From Atriophallophorus winterbourni (lineage: Eukaryota; Platyhelminthes; Trematoda; Plagiorchiida; Microphallidae): a stretch of DNA of 64,000 nucleotides. The stretch lies in assembly GCA_013407085.1 (NCBI GenBank), contig JACCGJ010003337.1:1-64000 (forward strand). The letters are read 5' to 3'. A program made the position numbers and the translations under genes. Below are positions 45,701 to 54,700 of the stretch, piece after piece. The notes under the pieces are model-generated. The model saw only the letters and a program-made list of their open reading frames with translations. It searched no databases and had not been told where the DNA came from. The stretch's first letter is position 1. Every line of letters starts with the position of its first letter.

Positions 45701-48700
45701 GCTGACTCGAATAAACACCGAGTGGTGCTGGGGACGCCGCTTTGTACCCAAATTCCCAAGAATCTTCATTGAAGCCGACTCATCCTCCAGGAGGAGATAG
45801 TCGCACACAAGCACATGAACTCACACGGCTGGTAATCATCCTTACAATCAGGAAATCATCACCACTCTTGAGTGCAAAGCTGAACTCAGCCAATGGTTTG
45901 GTAAACTTACCATGCTGTGTATTTTGTACAGAAAATTTGTTCTCTTCTTTCAGTATTCAGTGACGGGTACGCTGCTCATTATTTGCAAGCAATGTGACGG
46001 CAATTTATCTAACTTTTGCGAAGTCTTGTCCTTTTAAAATTAATGATCTGCTATTGTTCCATGTTCAGGATTAACAACTGCGTTGGGTTCCATAACCACA
46101 AGTACTTTATCATTTTCCTTGGCTGGGGAACGGTATACTGTCTATACATGACCGTCACGACGGCTCCATATTTCGTCGAATTTTGGTCCGTAAGTCTTCA
46201 CATTTTGTCATTGTTTTAATCATCCTTTCGGGAACTTCTCAGTCGTCTTTTTAGGGGTAATTTGTTGAACTAGTATGCACCTTAGTTCAAATGTTTTATC
46301 GCCTCATGGCCGCTCATATGTTTTTAGGGTTATAAAGTTAACCCTTCGCTTTTTACTTTAACGTCTTACACGATAGTCTCGGGTCCCACAAATAGGAATA
46401 TCCGTCGGTCGTTTTAGCCAATGATGCATGACTGTAGAAAGAAGTTGACATGGGTTTACTTGTTCACAAAACTTGATTGGATCTCGTCCTCGATTCGAGG
46501 TTGGTATTTATGAAATCACAAGCCTGATCAAGGCATGGTGCCACACAGTAATAGACTGCACATAGTGTCAGGCTGACCAGGTATGGGTAAGGAAAGGAGT
46601 TATAGGCAAATTATCCTGGTGTCTCTGCTTAAGCAGCCGCAGGTTTTAGTTCCAACTCGACTATCGCTTTAGTATCGCTATATTGCTATTGGCCTGCCGA
46701 AATACCTCTACGTTGGTGCAAGCTGGGTTGGCTCAGCGAAAGGTTCGGCGGTGGTCTAAGGTCGTGCAGGGTTTTCGCCTGGCAAGCGTTCTCCCTATTT
46801 AAAGCCAGAAAAATCCAATGATAACATCATGACGCGGCGGATGTGACTCACCTATCTAAGGACATTGTATGGTGCGCAAGCAAAAACTGCAGTCACCAAC
46901 CAAACAACAGGGTTATCGGGCTCCGAACTGGAAATTTCCGGAATGGGGTGTACGAACCGTTTTGTCGGTCACCGGCCACCAATTGGGGCGAACCTCAATC
47001 GCTCCACTGCCTTGTGGTTGAAGCCAACGCGCTAAGAGCTAGACCCCCTAAACGAAATCTCTCCTATAAAACACATTAGCATGCATCTCCTTCACACAAA
47101 ACACCCCACGGCCGGTTTCGTGCTGTTTGCACTCATCAGGTAGGGACACTAGGATCAAGATCCGGTGTAGGTAACCGTCGCGCTGAGACTGGACCTTAAC
47201 GTGGTGCGATCGTTTGTGTACCTTCATGACCCATTGAGCTATACTTGGTGGTGCCTTTTGGTGCCAGCAGAGCTACTCATACCAGGCAGGTCGACGGATA
47301 GCGGTCAGACAAACTCAGTCTCAACACACTGCCTTGTGGTTCAGGTTTTTAGCCAAAGGCTCCGGGTGGGGCCCCCTAGGCCAACCCCCTACCTCGGCCT
47401 GGGCAACCGGGTAGTGTCACGCCCGCAAGCAATTATGAAACTACAGGTAAAAATGACAGATCCCGTTCTCCCACGGTCTCTATTCTCTTCTCTCTGCCCA
47501 AAATGCTTTCAATGATCTCACACTGCGTGCAAACTTTTTAATAACTGTTTTCGGTTTTGTGGTTCATTGGGTAACCCTGACAGAAGTGCAGCTTGTTCAT
47601 CAAGGTTTCTGAATTTAGCCACTTCGAATATTTTGCATGCTTCGGATTCCTCCGGAGCGTTTTCCCGCCCACGCGTACCATTCAAATTAGCGGCGTTTAA
47701 TTTACGGACTTTAGCTAGCATCGAACAGCAGGCAGCCAAGGCTCGCACACTTGATAGCGGCGATATCGATGTGTGCTGTTTGTCGGAAACACACATGCAT
47801 AACTCTAGCTCAGTTACGCGACCGAACAGACAATGGAGAGGGATTGTTGTCTTTCTGTGACAACCACCGCCTCTTCCTCGCCTCAACAAATTTTCAACAT
47901 CCCAGGCGCTATCTGGCTACCTGGCGCTCCCCGTCACAACATTTTTACCCTCATGTAGCGCACTCGTTGCCTCACATGCTAGGAGCGTTGCCATCTGCTT
48001 TATATTCTAAAATACAACTTGGGACATTTATCGATTCTGCGAAACAATTTTTCCTAGGTGATATGGGTGTTCCACCGCTATTCAATTCGCGGAAAGTGCT
48101 CGAATCTCGATTCCAACCCTGTACTTATAGTCCTCAAGCATGGATGGTTCAGATTGTCACGCTCTCAGCTAATTGGTTGTCATACCAATTTCTAAGAAAG
48201 TGTGCGTCGTTTTTATTCGATACAAGACATTAAGGTTTCATCCGTGTCTAACATAATTTGAGTTGTTCAATCTTGGAACAACGCTGTACGTATCGGCAGT
48301 CAATCGTGGCTGTCCTCCTGAACTTCGAAGAGACCTCCAACACAGTCGATCCAAATTTCTCGCTGTTGTGTTAAGTGCTCCCAAAAATGATCTAAAACGA
48401 AACCGTGGCTATTCATAAAAACATATTCATCGATTTGTTTGTTTGTTTTTTCCAGAATATCGATCTCACAGTCGATCGATTTCAAGTTCTCTTTCTGTTT
48501 ATTGTGGCAACCATGTTTGGCGTTTGTCAAGCTGTTCTCGGAGGTTATCATTGCTACCTAGTTGGTAGAAATCAAACCACCTTGGGTGAGTCACTTTGTT
48601 GTGTGCCGTATTTATCAAAATCGCGTTTTTTACGCTTTTTGCATTCCAACGATCCATTGTGTTTCCATAGGTCACGTGTTTATCTATCTTGCGAGCGTTT

Positions 48701-51700
48701 AATAAGTTAATAAAAGCATTCTCTATCAATTAATCGATTTTCTCCACCCTCACGTTTGTGCTAATGCGTTTCGCTGCTTTTAGTTCCTTAAACACTGGGC
48801 TGACTATTTTGCGTTTGTTTTCTAAAACTATATTTAGCAACTTGCAACTGAGAATATATCATCGACTTGACAAAAAATTACATTTCTCAAAGTTGAGTTA
48901 CTGTCGAGTAACTGGTATATGATATATGATATAAAAACACAAGCCTGAACCAGGCAAAGTGCCGCACAGTCAGAGACTGCACGTGAGCGATTGTACTATC
49001 AGGTTGCCCAGGCCTAGACAGCTATGAGGGGGGAAATAGAAATGGTAGCGATGCTCCAGCGTGTTTCAGCATGCAGCTCACTACCGGTGGTCAATCAATT
49101 TAGCACAATGTTAGTGGCACAGCACAAAAATGCTGCACGATTGCACATCCGCATATCTGACCAGTGAAAGCGACCGCGATGCCAGTCTTGTTCTTCCGAC
49201 CTGCTTTTCGAACTTCTTGTACTTTGTAGGTTATTCGTTGTAGATTCCGAATTCAACCAAATATTATGATGAGTCTTAGTTGTTCATTTTGCACATTATG
49301 TAACGAAATGAAAATTATGCATATGAAGTAAATAGTATCTTCGCTACAGGTCTTACCAAAGACTTTCTAATAGCAGTTTGTGATTTAAATTTGAGTAAGT
49401 TATTGAGCTCGAGTATTTCTTCGCATAACAATTGGTATGTCTCACATTCACTGGAAAAACAGTAGATTCACAAATAGACTGGTTCAGTCGGAATCTGAAA
49501 GGGAGAAATGAAATTTTGTGTAAACATTTTGCGCTTGTAGGCCAGTGCTGGATAAGGTTGGTACGACCAACCTGTTCAATCACATAATCCCACACTCATG
49601 TAAACTGGGTTTGAACCAATGACCATGAACAAGAAAGCTCATTTACATGCATCTCCATCACACACACGTCTTGTTTCGTGCTGTTTCCAATCATCGGTGG
49701 GTGTGTGATGGAAATGTATGCAAATGAGCTTTTTTTCATGGTCATGAGTTTAAACCCTATCTACATGAGTGTGGGCTCATATGATTGAACAGGTTCTTCG
49801 TACCAACCTTACCCAAAAGTGGCATACAATCGCAACTTGTTTACCGTTCTTCCTTTACTTACTTTTGTGTGACCCTGCTCCTGGAGGATGAGCTTCAATG
49901 GAGAGTCATGGGAATTTGGTTACCAGCACCACGGCGTTTGTTCGGGTCAGCTTCTCTAGCCTTTGCACAACCAAGTGTTACCTGCAAGGCAGCAGGGAGT
50001 TACCAGAAAGAGTTGGCGTGCACCAACTAGTCGTCTACGAGACTCTGCTCCAGATTTTTCCTCAGGGTATTCTCCCGAAGCCTTTCCCGCGATCGGGTTT
50101 CCCGCAAGACAGCGGAGGTTTAAAATCACGGTTTCCTTCCCAGGCTAACGGACTTCATCTGCCGTTCATCTACCGTTCTTCCACTGTTTCCTGATCCTAC
50201 TGTCTCTACCTGATAAGTGCAAACAGCACAAAACCAGTCGTGGTCTGTGTGATGGAAATGCATGCAAATGAGCTTTTTGTTTATATGTAAATATTCAGCT
50301 ATTACCCTCCTAACAACGGTTTACGCAGCACCGTCAATAAACCACAATTTCACTTCATGCAACGTAACTCTTGGAGAATTTACTGCATATTAATCCAACC
50401 TTTTTCCCGGATCATCAAAACGCTGTGCTCAGTTCGATGTGCAATGTCATTTTGAGCAATTCCTCCAATATCTCGAAAATCTATTGGCTGTTATTCCTGG
50501 TCGCGATGAAGTTGCTCGACGTTTTCGCTAAATGTGCACGTTCCTCGTCAGTTTCGTCCATCATTTCACTAGTCCGCTTTCAATTATTCTTTGATTATCT
50601 CTTGACCAATATTGAAATCGCAACCTTCAAGCCAAGTGTTATGCTGCCGTTGAATAACCCTATCCTGGACAGCGATTTCGCTGGGCAATGTATGTTTGAT
50701 ATGTCTATGAAATCACAATCCTGATCCAGGCAGAATGCCACACAGTCATAGACTGCACGTGGGCTAACATACTGTCAGGTTGCCTAGGCCTAGACACATA
50801 TGAGAAAGGAAAATAGAAATAGAAATGGCTGTGAGACTCCAGCGCGGATACGCATCCAGCTCAGTAGCAGTGACAAATCAATTTAGCACGGTGTTAGCTG
50901 CGCAATACAAAAGTATTGCACGGTTGTACATCCGTGCTGGACGATGAGAGGTTGTTCCTCCCGAATCGGACTGTTTAGTCACTCGAAAAGCTGTAGAACA
51001 TGATAATTCGTGTGATTGTGATGTACATCCATCGTCGATATCGACCGAAGGAGGCCAACAGAACAACCACGCATATATACGTACGTGGATGCTTCCTTTT
51101 TAACACTACTGTACTACGCCATTGACACCTTGGCAAATTGGTTTGCCACCGGTTCTGAGCTGCACGCGGAAACATGCTGTAATCGCGCTGTCTAGGCCTG
51201 GGCAACCTGATAGTATTTTAGCCCATGTACAATCTACGGCTTTGCGGCACTTTGTCTGACTCAGGCTTGTGAATTTCATGCATACAATTGAGATGTCTTT
51301 GTATGCATGTACACCCATTTCATGACAATCTTCCCGGGTTGTTTGATACTGTTTTTGATGTCAACTTCATTTTCTACTGTTAGCCTGCATTCTTATTGAG
51401 AACATCGTGTCAAATCCAATCATATAGCTACAACAGGTTCTCTCAACGAGGCACCCACGACAGCAGACTCTTACTCCTACAAAGATGATTTTAGCTCACG
51501 GAAGGTAATTGAATGCGCTATAAAACGCGTATGCATGATCAAATGTCGTAATATGTTGTTAGGGATGCAGTTGAGAATTCTCTTCAATTTAGGTTTTGTT
51601 CCTCTTGGAGTGATTAAAAGGTTGAATCACCTAACTCCGAACGCTATGGTGATATCGTTTTACTATTTCGCTCAACTTCGTCGAGTGCATCTTTCACCTC

Positions 51701-54700
51701 AACTCAGTGTGCCATCTTTTACTCCTTTATAGATTCCGTAACTCTTCAGTTCTCTCCCCGTTCATCTAGATAATATTTTGCACTTCCTATCTGGAAGCCA
51801 AGACCACTATTTAACTTTTGGTGTTTGATGTCTTCAATGTGTCGAGGTCACTTAGCGCAAACGTTTCCCTGTATACGTTATTTGTCTGAAAAGTATATAT
51901 GGTAATCGGTTTGACCTTGGTGTTCTTTAAATACTGTCACGTTTACGATACATGATTTAACAAAAGTGCTTGCGATACCTGTACTATGCTTGTCACGTTT
52001 ATGGGCAACCTTGGTCGTTTCTGCTTTAAGATTACGCAGTCATTTCGCTAGCTGTTTTTATTGGGTGTGTATAAGATACGCAATTTCTGCAATCGATTGG
52101 AATATGTTTGGGACCGATCGTGTATTCATAATGCAAAGGAATTTGAGTGCACTCAAATTCCTTTGCATACGCAATTTCTGTTGTATGCTTCGCTCGCCTA
52201 TCGAGGCCTTATTTTTCCAACCGGTTTCCAGCTTTTTTACGTCTACCGGTGAAGATAATAAGATTAGTTTCCGTAGACCTTGAAACTTACTGCGGATGCT
52301 GATCGCAATGATGCCAACTGATGAGTGCAATCAGCACGATAGCGGTCGTTGAAATGCACGCGAATAAGGATTTTTACTCGTTTTATGTTTCCAACCATGC
52401 CCACTGCTCATGTATGGTATGGTATGAAAGCACAAGCTTGATCCAGGCAAAGTGCCGCACAGTCAAAGACTAAACGTGGGCTAAGATACTGTCAGGTTGC
52501 CCAGACCTAGACAGATATGAGGAAGAAAAAAGAACAGGAAATGGTAGTGAGACTCCAGCCTGTTTCAGCATGTAGCTCACTACCTCTGGCCAATCAATTT
52601 AGCACAGTGTTAGCCGCACAGTACAAATTACTGCACGATTGCACATCCGTGCACTGCTCATGTGGGAATCGCTCAATTCCACATTTGGGTAATGTTCAAA
52701 TGATTGACCGTAAGAAGGACGACTGTGTTCACGGAGCGTAGTGATCTTTGTTGTAGAGAGCCTAAGGAGCACTAGTGGAATATACCGATCGAGAACCTTT
52801 GGGTGACACACAGAACTTCAACCTTTCAATATAGAAGGAATCGCTAAAAAAAAGTGCGACCTAAAATCGAGTTGCGGAAAATCTGCATGACAATGCTTCA
52901 ATCGATAGCCTGTATATTCACAAACCGGTTTTGCGGGCAACGATAGCTATTGAACAATATGCAATTTGACAATGTTGATCCAGCGAGCCCAACATGGCGA
53001 GGGCCTTAGCCGAGCAGATTGCCACGAATCCATTCGAATTGAAAATCGTCATGGACAGTTGTAGGACACCATGAACGTCACTAATTAGCATTCTATTCTC
53101 TTGCGAGATTCGTGGGTGATTCATTGTTGATCTGGTCTTGATAAACACGACTTTGTCCCCCTAAGCTATGAGTGATCGCGGCACTTTCCATATGCTACAC
53201 CAATGTTGCACTCCCCATAGGAAAATAATCAACATTCGGAACAGCAATCACAATTCGTTCGTTTTTAGTATGATTTTGGGAGCGAAATACGCGAGGCTTA
53301 GAAATATTTCTCCTGGCCCTAATTGCTTTCATCAGCACCACATCACTCACTAGTTATACTTGGTTTCATAATCATTATCAAGTTATTTGAATTACGAAGG
53401 GAAGTATTATAGTGTATTCGTTTATAACTAGTCAGCTTATAAATGTGAACTAGTTTTAAACAAAGTTATGCAACTTTTCCACCGTTTCATGGACCACTGA
53501 ATCTGATCTTACTGTCTCCACCTGATGACGGCAAATAGTCAGAAACCGGTAGTGGTGTGTAAGGCGAGTGATGTAAGCAACACTACTTTGGCGAACTAGT
53601 TTTGTTTGCTAACATCTTAGTGAACGTGATGTCTCGTGGCTGAATGATTTCGGCTCCGGTGTTCAATTGCATTTCTGATTGGCCGTAATGGCGTCATGCA
53701 CACCAATCAAACATGTGCTGCTTTTGCCCTTTGGGTGTTACACAAATATAGTTTCTTTAGTTCGCTTTCGAGTTTCACGTTTTCAGAGACCTTTTTACAT
53801 GCGCTAATAGAGTGAGGGACTCCGGTGATTATTGTATCAACTACGATGGTTGAATTGACAGTAACTGATCAAATGTTCGTCGTTACTGAAGCTTTACTTT
53901 CGCCATATGTCAAACAGATTGACCTGAAAAACCTACCTACGGAATTCTCGATTGTGTTTGCTGCATATTTCTATTCGTGTCTCCGTGTAAAGCCCCTGCA
54001 TGGGAGCGGTGTCTTTTCTTCGCTCCAAAATTAATTTTTGGTCGTAATGTGGTTTAACCAGAAACAGTAAGCTTGGTTCGTGTGCATCAAGCCCACGACC
54101 GCTAAACTAGCTCTAGCTTGACCGGTTGGTCGGTCGGTCTATCGAACTCATACGTTCCCGCTCATTACAGTCCTCATCATCTGGATTCTACAGACGCAAT
54201 CGCAACTATCCGTTAGAGCATGATGTTTATTGTTAGTTTTACTGTAGTCATATTGGGGTGCGTGATTAGCGAGGAAACCTGTTTATAATTTATGGCGCTG
54301 AATATGTCCCTTTGCTCATTCACAAAACTTATGCTGTGTGTTTCATTCCAGGTGTGTGCCTCCTATGCAAGTATCCGTGTTTATCTTTTTACAGATTCTG
54401 TAGCTTCTTATTCCCACTCCACAGCTGTTGGGGAGTCCATTCTGTTGTATTATGCGTTTATCTCAGCTAAGCGTTCAGTGTTAACTGTATTTTACTGTAA
54501 TTTGTTCGCTAGCCAAAGCGTGGCTCATTCACAGTCTATTCAGGTCCATAATTTCACGCATACGGGGACTGAGATACTGCCAGCTTGCCAAACCTCAAAC
54601 AATAATAAGTGATGGTCTGTTTGTCAGATGAAATTTTTCGTTCTGATTAAACTTGGTCTTAATTATCCCATTCCGTTGTACTTTTGCTTCTCAGAAACGT

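Larger units (their letters stand above)
46190..48455 (+). other. DHHC intron 5
   Basis: Contains a SINE A fragment, LINE leader pieces, a family-B core and a LINE endonuclease fragment. 46220-46500 and 48000-48450 show nothing assignable. Confidence 0.6.

Noticed and set aside
53825..54612. Frames of 69 and 106 codons in intron 6
   Set aside because: No motifs, no in-phase splicing to the DHHC exons, no repeat identity; most likely chance.
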